Below, in pieces: positions 45,825 through 56,383 of a DNA stretch of 64,000 nt. The position numbers and the translations under genes were made by a program. Within the stretch, counting starts at the first letter, position 1. Every line of letters starts with the position of its first letter. A model generated the notes under the pieces. That model had not been told where the DNA came from, did no database searches, and was given only the letters and a program-made list of their open reading frames with translations. Origin of the DNA: Shewanella sp. 1CM18E (lineage in GTDB: Bacteria; Pseudomonadota; Gammaproteobacteria; Enterobacterales; Shewanellaceae); the NCBI RefSeq assembly GCF_023161665.1, contig NZ_JALNTW010000008.1:176292-240291 (forward strand), given 5' to 3'.

Positions 45825-46514
45825 ATTTTCATCTTATTTTTCGGGCTCTACTAAAGTATATCGAAACCAAAATTTAAGATTAAATTAATCCTAATTAAAA
45901 GTATGGAACTGTTAACTAGGTACAAAGTTGTTCGTTTATTTGACCTGAGACGCCTAACGTATTCACTCACATCTTCGGTATAACGGTTCAGTGCTAAAGT
46001 TTTGGGATAGAAATCATTACCAACCTGAATGCACTCACTTAACTCTTTGGCCCCCAGACTATTAGCTCTTAGGAAGCATGGCAACTAGCTCTAGCGATTA
46101 ATGTTTAAATCAAAGCATAATTATCGGCACTGTTTCTAAGCTAGATACAGCTATAGTCTTATATCTGTTTAGCTTATGCCAAATAATCCAAGACTATATC
46201 TATATTGCAACAGCCATTAAGCATTTCCTAATATCGAAATAACTATAAGGCGACCATATTAATTAACAATAAACCAGTCAGCTAAAATAAATAACGAAAA
46301 ATCAGTTTCAACATGGAAACAAGCACAAATAAAACACCATTAAAATCATATTACGAGATAGCTAACAGTCTCAAAATACAACCAACTCTAATATCTATAC
46401 TAAACCTAATATCAAAAAATATAAATCACACTTCCACAAGTATTAAAGCGGCGCGCTGTTAAACACCGCTTTATCTTGATAATTTAGATGTCTGGTTATT
46501 AATTTTAAAAGCTA
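45825..46514. other. 690-bp AT-rich gap, no supported gene
   Basis: Between the LysR promoter side and the oprD-like gene. A 77-codon minus-strand frame at 45851-46084 has no ribosome site or recognised family. A GC-rich hairpin AAAGCGG...CCGCTTT near 46446-46475 may terminate the porin gene but lacks a T run. Confidence 0.4.
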
Positions 46515-47822
46515 TTAGAATTTAAGGCTGTAATCCATATAAACACGATGGTCCACGTTATCACCTTTAACCCCTTGAACTGAACCTATTTCAGTCGATT
46601 GATAATCAGCATACAAATAACGTAACGACAAACCTTTTACCATAGGTAATTTATAGCGGGTATCGATAGCAAAAAACTTCTCTTCCGCTTCACCCAAACT
46701 TGCATCAGCAGCGTTTTCAATATCAGTACCTTTAGCATAGGTGATCTTAGTTGTTAATCCGTCAAAGCTAGAATTTAACTTGCCAAAATCAACACCAGCA
46801 CGAACTAACCATACCGATTCATTAGCATTGGTAAAGTCCGGGCCGATTGGCGCGCGAGTAGGCAGTGGATTTGAACCGTGATCGCCTTTGTAGTTATCTT
46901 CAATCCAGATCTCTCCAGTTTGGCTAAAAGCGACTCCTACGCTAAATGCATGAATTTTATAGTCTGCATCGAGAAACCACACCGAACCATCGTTACTTTC
47001 GATACCGTCAATATTCTTATCGCCGCTCTCAGCAAACAAAGAACCGTTATCTGATGAGGTAAAGTAACCGCCAGAAAGCTTCAGCTTTCCTTTTCCTATG
47101 GTGTCAACATAACTACCGCGCAATCCGAATTTAGCCAGGTAGTCCTCAGACACCATGTATTCGACATCAGCGCTAAATTTACCTTGTTTAAACTGTGCAC
47201 CCACACCCCAAATAAGGTCAATCTGTGGACCATCTGTATCAGCATTAAAGTCTGTCCATTCATCGCTATTTCTGCCACTCCATTGATCAAATGCATAACC
47301 ATATACTTTAACTGAATCAAGGGCTTGATAAGAGCCAGTTAAACCGCGAAAACTACTTGGAATAGCCCGACTCGTTGAAGTGCTGAAAAACATCTGTTTG
47401 GTTTTTTGATAACCCAGTTTGAGTGAAAGCCCCTCTGTTGGTAGCACTTCAATATAGGCTTGACCTATTTTACCAAAAGCACTTTCAACATTATTTTCAT
47501 CATTTGGATCGTCCGGCATAATACCGGGAGCATTATCTGTTCCGGTTGAGTTTATATTGGCAACACCATAAGCAGAGAATCCAACTTTAAACCAATCGGA
47601 GATCTTACCTGACTGATAATTAAGTTCTAATGCTTGCGCTAAGGTATTACTGTCCTTATCTGGCGTTTCATCATATTCACGGTCAAAAAATATTGTACGC
47701 GTTTTAATTTCTAAAGAATCATTATCTGTTATACCATCAAGGGCGTAAGCATTACCTAAAATAGCAAAATGACTTACCAATGCTAATGAAATAGCCGATA
47801 GTTTTATTTTATTTTTCATCAT
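46515..47822 (-). CDS. OprD family outer-membrane porin
   Basis: A 435-residue exported protein: signal peptide of about 27 residues ending AYALDG, then an OprD-like barrel (IKTRTIFFDREYDETPDKDS cut here at 20; EALELNYQSGKISDWFKVGF-type early strands) and a terminal aromatic YSLKF. OprD porins take up small carboxylates and amino acids. Divergent from the flavocytochrome gene with 240 bp between, so both may answer to the same FNR/CRP-type box. Confidence 0.88.
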   Translation of the reverse strand: MMKNKIKLSAISLALVSHFAILGNAYALDGITDNDSLEIKTRTIFFDREYDETPDKDSNTLAQALELNYQSGKISDWFKVGFSAYGVANINSTGTDNAPGIMPDDPNDENNVESAFGKIGQAYIEVLPTEGLSLKLGYQKTKQMFFSTSTSRAIPSSFRGLTGSYQALDSVKVYGYAFDQWSGRNSDEWTDFNADTDGPQIDLIWGVGAQFKQGKFSADVEYMVSEDYLAKFGLRGSYVDTIGKGKLKLSGGYFTSSDNGSLFAESGDKNIDGIESNDGSVWFLDADYKIHAFSVGVAFSQTGEIWIEDNYKGDHGSNPLPTRAPIGPDFTNANESVWLVRAGVDFGKLNSSFDGLTTKITYAKGTDIENAADASLGEAEEKFFAIDTRYKLPMVKGLSLRYLYADYQSTEIGSVQGVKGDNVDHRVYMDYSLKF

Positions 47823-47880
47823 CCAACACCTGTTATTTTATATTTTTTAAAAAGTATATGAGGATGTTTTATTTTCATTG

Positions 47881-47894
47881 TTGATAGTGATCAC
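47881..47894. promoter_or_regulatory. FNR/CRP-type box between porin and flavocytochrome genes
   Basis: TTGAT-AGTG-ATCAC matches TTGAT-N4-ATCAA at 9 of 10 fixed bases and extends to ATCACA, a CRP half-site. It lies about 60 bp from the porin start and 170 bp from the flavocytochrome start. Confidence 0.55.
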
Positions 47895-48063
47895 ACCAAG
47901 GCCCAGCAAATAGCATTTTAAGAAAATCTTAAACCGGTTTAATAAAAACTGAGCCAACTACCTAATATGATATAGGTCTAAGTTTTATATTATTTAAATG
48001 ATTAACCTAGCTCCAAATCAGGGTGACAACAAAACACCTGAATAACAAAACTTGGAGCAAATG

Positions 48064-49839
48064 ATGAAACTAAATAAAATCAGTTCGATAATGGCAGTAT
48101 TGCTATTAACTTCTGGCGCTGCTGTTGCGAAAAGCAATGATCTTGCAGGTTTCCATGCCAATATGGCTGGTTGTGACTCTTGCCACACCTCAGCCAAGTT
48201 AAAAGATATCAAAAAAGGCTTAACTGATAGCCAAACACATGAAAACGCCCAATGTAAATCTTGCCATGGCTCTTATGAAGAACTAGCCAATAACAAGCTC
48301 GCATTTGATCCCCATACATCTCATTTAGGTGATATTAACTGTACCTCTTGCCACACAGCCCACGCTAAACCACAGTTAACATGTAATAACTGCCATAACT
48401 TTGAAATGGAAATGCCATTCGCTGATTCAAAAGCGAAAAAGAAATGGGATGGTTCATGGGAGCAAGCCAAAATTCAAAAGGCCATCGATAAAGGCCCAGT
48501 TGAAACTGTAGATGTCATCATAGTTGGTGGTGGTTCTGCTGGCTTTAACGCAGCAATTTCAGCCAAAGAAGCAGGTGCTAACGTTGTGCTCTTTGAAAAA
48601 GCTGCCTACACGGGCGGTAACTCTATGCTTGCAGCAGGTGGTATTAACGCTGTAGGTACACCACAACAAAAAGCCAAAGGCATTGAAGATACGGTTGAAT
48701 GGTATGCAGAAGATGCAATGAAGGGCGGCCGTTACCAAAACGATCCTAAGCTAGTTAAGATCTTAGCTGAAGAGTCTGCAGACGCTGTAGCATGGCTTGA
48801 GTCTTTAGGCGCTAACATGAACGATTTAAAACGTTCTGGTGGAGCACGAGTAGAACGTACTCACCGCCCATCAGGTGGCGCTTCAGTTGGTCCACACATT
48901 ATCGACACATTACGTAAAGCTGCAGACAAACGTGACATCCCAGTACGCGTAAACTCACGCGTTGAAAAGATTGTCCTCAACGATGATCAATCTATTGCTG
49001 GTGTTGTCGTTCATGGCCGTCACAGCGGTTACAACATGATTGCCGCAGACTCAGTTGTACTGGCTACCGGTGGCTACGGCATGAATAAAGAGATGGTATC
49101 TTACTACCGTCCAACCATGAAAGACATGAGCAGCTCAAACAACGTAACAGCGACTGGTGACGGTATCACGCTTGCTAAAGAAGTTGGCGCATCAATGACT
49201 GATATCGACTGGGTTCAAGCTCACCCAACAGTAGGTAAAGACAGCCGTATTCTTATCTCTGAAACCGTTCGTGGTGTAGGCGCAATCATGGTTAATACCG
49301 ATGGTGAGCGTTTCATTAACGAGCTAACAACCCGTGACCGTGCATCTGATGCCATCCTTAAGCAGAAAGATCAATACGCTTGGTTAGTGTTCGATGAGCA
49401 GTTAGTTGAAAAGAAAAAGATGGTTCGCGGTTATGAACATCTTGGCATGTTAAGCAAAGCAAACACCATTGCTGAACTCGCTAAAATTACTGGTATGAGC
49501 CAACTTGAAGCAACGACTGCTGAATACAACAAGTATCAAGCAAGCGGTAAAGACGCGAAGTTTAACCGTGAAGATATGCCACTTGACCTAAGCAAAGCAC
49601 CTTTCTACGCAGTGAAGGTTGCTCCTGGTATTCACCACACTATGGGTGGCGTTGCAGTAGATACCGACACTAACGTGTTGAACCTACAAAGCTGGAAAAT
49701 GCCTGGCCTATTTGCTGCTGGCGAAGTGACTGGCGGCGTACATGGCTATAACCGCCTAGGCGGTAATGCGATTGCAGATACCGTAGTATTTGGTCGTAAA
49801 GCGGGTGAAAACGCCGCTAAGCACGCACTCGCTAAGTAA
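48064..49839 (+). CDS. Periplasmic tetraheme flavocytochrome c (fumarate-reductase type)
   Basis: A 591-residue periplasmic reductase. Signal peptide to Ala22, then four CXXCH haem sites at 37-41, 64-68, 93-97 and 107-111, a flavin domain with GGGSAG (155-160), and the reductase core. Core residues of Shewanella fumarate reductase Fcc3 are kept: H387, E400, R403, R424 (acid catalyst), the HH at 524-525 and R564 (mature H365, E378, R381, R402). Near the substrate site, R395, L397 and S399 replace what I recall as Gly, Met375 and Thr377. It may therefore reduce a different unsaturated carboxylate. ATG at 48064 has GGAG 6 nt upstream; the TTG at 48052 lies in the ribosome site. Confidence 0.92.
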   Translation: MKLNKISSIMAVLLLTSGAAVAKSNDLAGFHANMAGCDSCHTSAKLKDIKKGLTDSQTHENAQCKSCHGSYEELANNKLAFDPHTSHLGDINCTSCHTAHAKPQLTCNNCHNFEMEMPFADSKAKKKWDGSWEQAKIQKAIDKGPVETVDVIIVGGGSAGFNAAISAKEAGANVVLFEKAAYTGGNSMLAAGGINAVGTPQQKAKGIEDTVEWYAEDAMKGGRYQNDPKLVKILAEESADAVAWLESLGANMNDLKRSGGARVERTHRPSGGASVGPHIIDTLRKAADKRDIPVRVNSRVEKIVLNDDQSIAGVVVHGRHSGYNMIAADSVVLATGGYGMNKEMVSYYRPTMKDMSSSNNVTATGDGITLAKEVGASMTDIDWVQAHPTVGKDSRILISETVRGVGAIMVNTDGERFINELTTRDRASDAILKQKDQYAWLVFDEQLVEKKKMVRGYEHLGMLSKANTIAELAKITGMSQLEATTAEYNKYQASGKDAKFNREDMPLDLSKAPFYAVKVAPGIHHTMGGVAVDTDTNVLNLQSWKMPGLFAAGEVTGGVHGYNRLGGNAIADTVVFGRKAGENAAKHALAK

Positions 49840-49869
49840 TATTTCACACCCTCATCCCCCTGTAAACAA

Positions 49870-49899
49870 AAGGCCAAGTCAGTAGACTTGGCCTTTTTA
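49870..49899 (+). terminator. Terminator of the flavocytochrome gene
   Basis: Perfect 11-bp stem AAGGCCAAGTC/GACTTGGCCTT with a 4-nt loop, then T residues. Confidence 0.9.
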
Positions 49900-49943
49900 T
49901 TATTCACGTATTAGTGTTTATATCGAAGCGCTAGACTTAAATA

Positions 49944-51509
49944 TTACAGTCCGTAGGTGTAGCTAGCACCGAGTCCTAATGGGAAACCTAATGCCCAATA
50001 AGCCAGCAACCACACACTCCAGATAGATAGCAGCGCTAAACTAAATGGCAGCATCATAGAGATCAGTGTGCCGATACCGATGTTTTTCACATAACGCTGA
50101 CAATAAACAACCACTAACGGGAAGTACGGCATCAGCGGCGTAATGATGTTAGAACTTGAATCACCCACACGGTAAGCCGCTTGCGATAGGTCTGGGCTGA
50201 TATTAAGTTGCATCAACATAGGCACAAGTACTGGACCAATCAGTGCCCACTTAGCCGATGATGAACCGACAAACAAATTCACAAAGCCCACTAAAATAAT
50301 CATACCCACAACGGTAATTTCAGCAGGTAGGTTAAGTGCTTTAAGACCACCAGCACCTTCAACCGCGATTAACGCACCAAGGTTTGATGCCGAAAACGCT
50401 GCCACAAACTGCGCGCAGAAAAATGCCATAACGATGTAGTGCGACATACCACTCATCGATTTAGACATAGCTTGTACCACATCCCCCGAAGTCTTAAATG
50501 CACCAGTCATATAACCGTACACGAGACCTGGCAACATAAAGAAGATGAAAATCAGTGGCACAATTGACTGCATCAACGGTGCTTTAAAGCTCGTTAGGGA
50601 GCCATCAGCGTCACGTAATGTAGAGGTTTCAGGCACGGTTAACGAGAAGAACGCCGCAATCGCCACAACCATCACTAAAGTCGCTATGCGAAATGCTTTG
50701 ATCTCAGATGGCTTTTCTTCTTCCATCGCAGGAAGATCCACCTCTTCACGGTTAACCTTATGGGTGCGATTTAAACGTGGCTCTAGCACTTTATCTGTTA
50801 GATACCAGATAAGCAGAGTAATCGGGATACAAGATGAAGCCGCAAAGAACCAGTTATTTAGCGGGTTAACTTCAATATCAGGATCGACGATTTGCGCCGC
50901 TGCTTGAGTAAAGCTTTGCAGTAATGGATCAATGCCAGATGGAATAAAGTTAGCGCAGAACCCCCCAGATACACCAGCAAACGCGGCAGCAATACCCGCT
51001 AACGGGTGACGACCAACAGTAAAGAAGATCACACCTGCAAGCGGAATAACCACTACATAGCCAGCATCTGTGGCGGTATGAGAGATAATACCGACTAACA
51101 CAACTGCAGGAGTTAGAAACTTAGCCGGGGTAATTTTCAACATGCGCTTGAGCGCTGTGTTAATAAAGCCCGAATGCTCAGCAACACCCACACCTAACAT
51201 TGCCACTAGCACTACGCCTAATGGTGCAAATGCGGTGAATGTGGTCACCATCGAAGTTAAAAAGTGCGTTAATGCATCTGCACTTAAGAGGTTATTCACC
51301 ACAATGGGTGAATTAGTGCGCGGATCAATGGCATCAAAGCTTACGCCTGATAACAATGCCGATAACGCCCACACTGCAAACATTAAAATCAAAAATAGCA
51401 TTGCAGGATCAGGTAACTTGTTACCTACTCTTTCAATGCTATCTAACGCTTTACCCAACATCCCTTGTGGCCCTTGATCCTCAAGCGCCTGTTTATCTGC
51501 TTTCATCAT
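49944..51509 (-). CDS. AbgT family transporter
   Basis: A 521-residue inner-membrane protein with about 12 helices. LDSIERVGNKLPDPAMLFLI near the N-terminus, HTATDAGYVVVIPL, GVSGGFCANFIPSGIDPLLQ and FVGSSSAKWALIGPVLVPML are AbgT signatures. Characterised members import p-aminobenzoyl-glutamate (E. coli AbgT) or export sulfonamides (MtrF, YdaH). Position beside the flavocytochrome might mean an organic-acid substrate; this is inference. Confidence 0.92.
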   Translation of the reverse strand: MMKADKQALEDQGPQGMLGKALDSIERVGNKLPDPAMLFLILMFAVWALSALLSGVSFDAIDPRTNSPIVVNNLLSADALTHFLTSMVTTFTAFAPLGVVLVAMLGVGVAEHSGFINTALKRMLKITPAKFLTPAVVLVGIISHTATDAGYVVVIPLAGVIFFTVGRHPLAGIAAAFAGVSGGFCANFIPSGIDPLLQSFTQAAAQIVDPDIEVNPLNNWFFAASSCIPITLLIWYLTDKVLEPRLNRTHKVNREEVDLPAMEEEKPSEIKAFRIATLVMVVAIAAFFSLTVPETSTLRDADGSLTSFKAPLMQSIVPLIFIFFMLPGLVYGYMTGAFKTSGDVVQAMSKSMSGMSHYIVMAFFCAQFVAAFSASNLGALIAVEGAGGLKALNLPAEITVVGMIILVGFVNLFVGSSSAKWALIGPVLVPMLMQLNISPDLSQAAYRVGDSSSNIITPLMPYFPLVVVYCQRYVKNIGIGTLISMMLPFSLALLSIWSVWLLAYWALGFPLGLGASYTYGL

Positions 51510-51650
51510 TCAACCTATTTTATTATGTCTCACATTAAACTGAACAAATGGCTGTAAATGCCATAATACGGCTTAATACCGAGTATTTTTATAACCTACT
51601 AGAATAAATGCCCAATCTGTATTTAAACTTAAATCATATCGATAAAAACA

Positions 51651-51680
51651 ATAAAACCCTGTGATAAAACAGGGTTTTAT
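51651..51680 (-). terminator. Terminator of kdsA
   Basis: Perfect 11-bp stem ATAAAACCCTG/CAGGGTTTTAT with an 8-nt loop; T-rich on both sides, so possibly bidirectional. Confidence 0.8.
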
Positions 51681-51720
51681 ATTTTTTAACCACTAACTAG
51701 AAGAATAAAATACTTTAAAC

Positions 51721-52605
<885 letters not shown>

Positions 52606-52638
52606 TTAGCATTATTCAAATACATTGTCGCTGCCGCG

Positions 52639-53907
52639 TTAACTCGCCACAGCTTGTAAAATCTGGCCGCAAATCCATGCCATATAAGTGCCTAAAGCAT
52701 AGCCTAATACCGCAAGGAGCACACCTACTGGCGCCAGTGCTGGATGGAATGCTGCCGCAACAACAGGCGCCGATGCAGCGCCGCCAACGTTGGCTTGGCT
52801 ACCCACCGCCATGTAAAACAGTGGCGCTTTTATCAATTTAGCCACGATTAGCATAAAGCTTGCGTGCACTATCATCCAAATCATACCAATGGCAAAGTAC
52901 CAAAGGTTTTCAGTATCGGCGAGTTTTGATACATCCATATGCAGACCAATGGTGGCCACTAGAATATATAAAAACGCTGAAGCCACTTTTGATGCTCCTG
53001 CCGCTTCTAAGTGGCGTACAGGACTAAATGACATCGCTAAACCAATTGATGTCACGGTGACGATTAACCAGAAAAATTTCGAGGTTAAGCTGTAATCACG
53101 GGTCCATGGGTAATTGGTTTCAAAAAATGGTCCTAAGAAATCAGCAGCAATATGCGCTAGACCCGTCACACCAAAACCAACTGCCACAATCATCATCAAG
53201 TCATTTAAACTTGGAATGCGTGCGTTTTCAGCGTGGTACTTCTCAACTTTATCTTTTAATGCTTCAAGCGCCGACGTGTCAGCGCCTGTTTTGGCATCTA
53301 TCTGCTTAGCTTTTGATGCCATAAACAACAACACCGCCATCCAGATATTGGCCACAATCACGTCAACGGTGATCATGATCGAGAAGATATCACCGCCCGC
53401 TTCGTAAATCTCTTTCATCGCGGCTTGGTTGGCACCGCCGCCAATCCAACTACCCGCTAGCGTGGTCATGCCGCGCCATACAGCGTCAGGCCCGGTCACA
53501 CCTAAAATTTCAGGGTGAATTGCCGAGACAATTAATAATGCAATTGGGCCGCCAATAACAATACCGACAGTACCTGTTAAAAACATGACAATCGCTTTAG
53601 GGCCTAATGACAAAATCGCTTTTAAATCGACACTTAAAATCAATAAGACTAAACAAGCAGGTAATAGATAGCGTGAGGCAACATAGTAAAGCTGCGATGC
53701 ATTACCATCAATAATATCGAAAGTATTTAGCAAAGACGGCAGGAAGTAACACATTAATAATGCTGGTACAAATGTATAAAACTTCTTCCAAAAAGGATTG
53801 CTACTGTTACTGGTATAAAACACAAAGCCAAGCACGACCGCTAAAATACCTAACGCTGTCGCGTCATTGGTGACCAGCGCGGTGGTCACTGTATCCGTAC
53901 TACTCAT
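52639..53907 (-). CDS. DUF819 family membrane protein, paralogue 2
   Basis: A 422-residue protein clearly paralogous to the gene at 43657-44892 (shared LLPACL-LLI-SVDLKAIL, TLAG-W-GG-ANQ-AMKE, DIFSIMITV-V, NVGGAASAPVVAAAFH). About 11-12 helices. It sits between sirB1 and kdsA, breaking a neighbourhood usually contiguous, which suggests insertion of an accessory transporter gene. Substrate unknown. Confidence 0.88.
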   Translation of the reverse strand: MSSTDTVTTALVTNDATALGILAVVLGFVFYTSNSSNPFWKKFYTFVPALLMCYFLPSLLNTFDIIDGNASQLYYVASRYLLPACLVLLILSVDLKAILSLGPKAIVMFLTGTVGIVIGGPIALLIVSAIHPEILGVTGPDAVWRGMTTLAGSWIGGGANQAAMKEIYEAGGDIFSIMITVDVIVANIWMAVLLFMASKAKQIDAKTGADTSALEALKDKVEKYHAENARIPSLNDLMMIVAVGFGVTGLAHIAADFLGPFFETNYPWTRDYSLTSKFFWLIVTVTSIGLAMSFSPVRHLEAAGASKVASAFLYILVATIGLHMDVSKLADTENLWYFAIGMIWMIVHASFMLIVAKLIKAPLFYMAVGSQANVGGAASAPVVAAAFHPALAPVGVLLAVLGYALGTYMAWICGQILQAVAS

Positions 53908-54076
53908 GAACTCTATCCCCTAGAAATTGGCAATTTTTGCCTAATTATTATTTTTCAGATTCAATTTGTTGGTATAACTATTTTTGTTTTTATTGCACTG
54001 CTAGTGCGTATTGCTTGTTAACACTGCGCGCTATTTTTATTAAGGTAAATCTATTTCACACGGGTGTATCAACACA

Positions 54077-54093
54077 AAAGGGCCTTATTGGCC
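54077..54093 (-). terminator. Probable terminator of sirB2-sirB1
   Basis: AGGGCC-TTATT-GGCCCT hairpin 13 bp beyond the sirB1 stop, followed on the minus strand by TTTTG; short T tract. Confidence 0.55.
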
Positions 54094-54105
54094 CTGTTGT
54101 GTTAC

Positions 54106-54894
54106 TTAATGGAAAGTCTCAACTTCCTCTTTAAGCTCTTTTAATTGCATCTTCACCAATTCAATCACTGGGTCGTGCGGACTGTTCTCAACAAAATGGG
54201 TTAAGTCAGCCGCAGCAACACTAATACAACCCAGTTGTTGGGCGATAAAAGCACGTTCACGATTTAAGTTTAAATCGTCGCTATGCCATTGCAGCAACAA
54301 GTTACAACATTCAAGTGCGGGTTCGAAATTATGCGCAACAATACTACCGGCTTTCATTTCATGAAGCATACGCGAAAGAATACGCTTAACACTCGCTGGC
54401 TTTAAGTAGCTAGGCTTAAACTTAGCCGCATTACCTAACTCTCCGCGCACAAAAACGTGCAACTGATGTTTTGACAAATCAGCACCCGTTAACGGGTCAA
54501 TGTAGCGCACCACATCGTCAATACGGCTATACAGCACAGTTTGACCAGGCAATAACAACAGCTCAAGCTTCAAGTCTAACTGCTTTGCTAGCAGCATTAA
54601 TACTGTTGCTAACGTGGTACTGTTGCCTTGTCTTGAGGTGATGCATTTGCCTAGGTCCGCTGACTCTGCGCTGTAATAGTCTTGACGAGGGCAAAAGCCT
54701 AAGTCGTTATAGAACCAACGAAATAGTCCATTTAAACGCTCATGTCTATCGACCACGTAAAAGCTCAACACTGAGCCGGCTAATTCTAGCCAAGCCCAGT
54801 TAGCATTTTTAAGCTTAGAAAAACCTAAATGCTCAGCAATTTCAAAGGCCGTTTCTGGCAGTTGAATAGAATCGTTGTGGGTTAAATCAGCCAT
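54106..54894 (-). CDS. sirB1: SirB1 family protein (transglutaminase-like plus TPR)
   Basis: A 262-residue soluble protein. The N-terminal half has the transglutaminase-like segment SRQGNSTTLATVLMLLAKQL and LLLPGQTVLYSRID; the Cys of active transglutaminases is replaced (Ser/Asn region), so activity is doubtful. C-terminal helices are TPR-like (CCNLLLQWHSDDLNLNRERA). Start codon overlaps the sirB2 stop by one base. Family function is unknown. Confidence 0.88.
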   Translation of the reverse strand: MADLTHNDSIQLPETAFEIAEHLGFSKLKNANWAWLELAGSVLSFYVVDRHERLNGLFRWFYNDLGFCPRQDYYSAESADLGKCITSRQGNSTTLATVLMLLAKQLDLKLELLLLPGQTVLYSRIDDVVRYIDPLTGADLSKHQLHVFVRGELGNAAKFKPSYLKPASVKRILSRMLHEMKAGSIVAHNFEPALECCNLLLQWHSDDLNLNRERAFIAQQLGCISVAAADLTHFVENSPHDPVIELVKMQLKELKEEVETFH

Positions 54895-55289
54895 TAACCG
54901 AGTAACACCCCTTGCTTAAGGATCGCAAGTTTAGCTGCATATACAACCCAACCAATTGCGCCGAATGCTGCAAATACTTTAAACAACGCGTTACGATCTG
55001 CTTTAAGTGCGATAGTCGCTAATGCGATATAAGCAACTACTGCGCCCAACTTTTCAGTCATCCAAGGATCAACAAAAGGATACTGCTTAATTTGGAAGCA
55101 CAAGATCAAACCTGAAAGCAGTAAGAAAGTATCGATAACGTGAGGCGCTATTTTAATAGCTTTCTTTTGTAGTACAGGAGATTTACGCATATGGAGCACA
55201 AAACGGACTAAGAAAAACAATACGCTGGTCGCGATAAGCGTCATATGCATGTGCTTAAACGCTGGATATAAACTGTAAAAAGTGTCCAT
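54894..55289 (-). CDS. sirB2: SirB2 family membrane protein
   Basis: A 131-residue protein with four hydrophobic helices and the SirB2 pattern (LHMRKSPVLQKKAIKIAPHV, DTFLLLSGLILCF). Translationally coupled to sirB1. It is separated from prmC by a terminator, so has its own promoter. Confidence 0.88.
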   Translation of the reverse strand: MDTFYSLYPAFKHMHMTLIATSVLFFLVRFVLHMRKSPVLQKKAIKIAPHVIDTFLLLSGLILCFQIKQYPFVDPWMTEKLGAVVAYIALATIALKADRNALFKVFAAFGAIGWVVYAAKLAILKQGVLLG

Positions 55290-55445
55290 GAATAAAGGTC
55301 TGTTAGCTGATAAAGGCGGCTAGTGTAACCTATACCTGAATCCATAACCAATATCCCGCGAATACAAGCTGCAGAACTGCTCAAAGTTTAGCCTTACGCT
55401 TTTTTAAACCTCTTAATTTAATAACCCTCAATATAAAACAGCCAA

Positions 55446-55473
55446 TAAAAAAGGCACTATAAAAATAGTGCCT
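55446..55473 (-). terminator. Terminator of hemA-prfA-prmC
   Basis: Perfect 9-bp stem AGGCACTAT/ATAGTGCCT with a 4-nt loop, followed on the minus strand by six T residues. Confidence 0.9.
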
Positions 55474-55495
55474 CTTAGTAACTGATGTCAGCGGT

Positions 55496-56338
55496 TTAAC
55501 GCGGCCAACGACCAATAGTGCAGCGATCATTACTGCCAAAATCTCTCACTGTTGCAACGTTCTCATAGCCCAGTTCAACTAACTTTTCTCTAAGCTCAAT
55601 CGCTTGCTGATAGCCGTGCTCAAGCAGCAAATAACCGCCAGGTGCTAGGTAATCACGTGCGCACTCAGCAATATGAAACAGATCAGCAAAACCTCTTAAT
55701 GGTGCAGTTAACGCGCTTTGCGGCTCAAAACGAACATCACCTTGAGATAAGTGCTCGTCTTCTTCGTCAATGTAAGGTGGGTTAGACACGATTAAGTTAA
55801 AGTCGTAACACTCAACGGCATCAAACCAATCACTTTGAAACACATCAACTTGTTCAAGCTTTAGATTAGTGCGATTTTCTTTGGCTAATGCGACAGCATC
55901 TTCCACTTTATCAATTGCACACACTTGCCATTCATTGCGCTCATGGGCAAGTGACAAAGCTATCGCGCCAGTGCCTGTCCCCAAATCGAGTACTTTAGCG
56001 TTTTCGGCTAAAGGTAGATTCAGAGCCGTTTCAACTAAAATTTCAGTATCAGGGCGTGGAATAAGCGTGGTTGGATTAACCCGAAACGGCAGTGACCAAA
56101 ACTCACGCTCACCAACAATGTGGGCAATAGGATTACCACGTAATCGTTTGGCAAGCATTTGCTTAAACTCAGACACTTCTTCTGGCTCTAAGCTTTTTTC
56201 AGGCCAAGTGTATAGATAGCTACGCGGTTTGCTAATAACATGAAGTAGCATCACCTCAGCATCGAGTGATGCAGAGTCTGAAATACTTTCAAGCTGAGAA
56301 GAGGCCCATTTAAGCGCCCCTGAAATAGTTAGTTGCAA
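55496..56338 (-). CDS. prmC: Peptide chain release factor N5-glutamine methyltransferase
   Basis: A 280-residue SAM methyltransferase that modifies the Gln of the GGQ motif in RF1 and RF2. SAM motif VLDLGTGTGAIALSLA and catalytic NPPY (LIVSNPPYIDEED) are intact. It follows prfA, its substrate gene, by 45 bp. Confidence 0.96.
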   Translation of the reverse strand: MQLTISGALKWASSQLESISDSASLDAEVMLLHVISKPRSYLYTWPEKSLEPEEVSEFKQMLAKRLRGNPIAHIVGEREFWSLPFRVNPTTLIPRPDTEILVETALNLPLAENAKVLDLGTGTGAIALSLAHERNEWQVCAIDKVEDAVALAKENRTNLKLEQVDVFQSDWFDAVECYDFNLIVSNPPYIDEEDEHLSQGDVRFEPQSALTAPLRGFADLFHIAECARDYLAPGGYLLLEHGYQQAIELREKLVELGYENVATVRDFGSNDRCTIGRWPR

Positions 56339-56383
56339 GGAATATCCTTATTCATCTGTAGCACAGTATGAGAGAGGTGAAGC

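Noticed and set aside
45851..46084. 77-codon minus-strand frame
   Set aside because: No ribosome site, family or operon partner; could be a fragment but nothing supports it.
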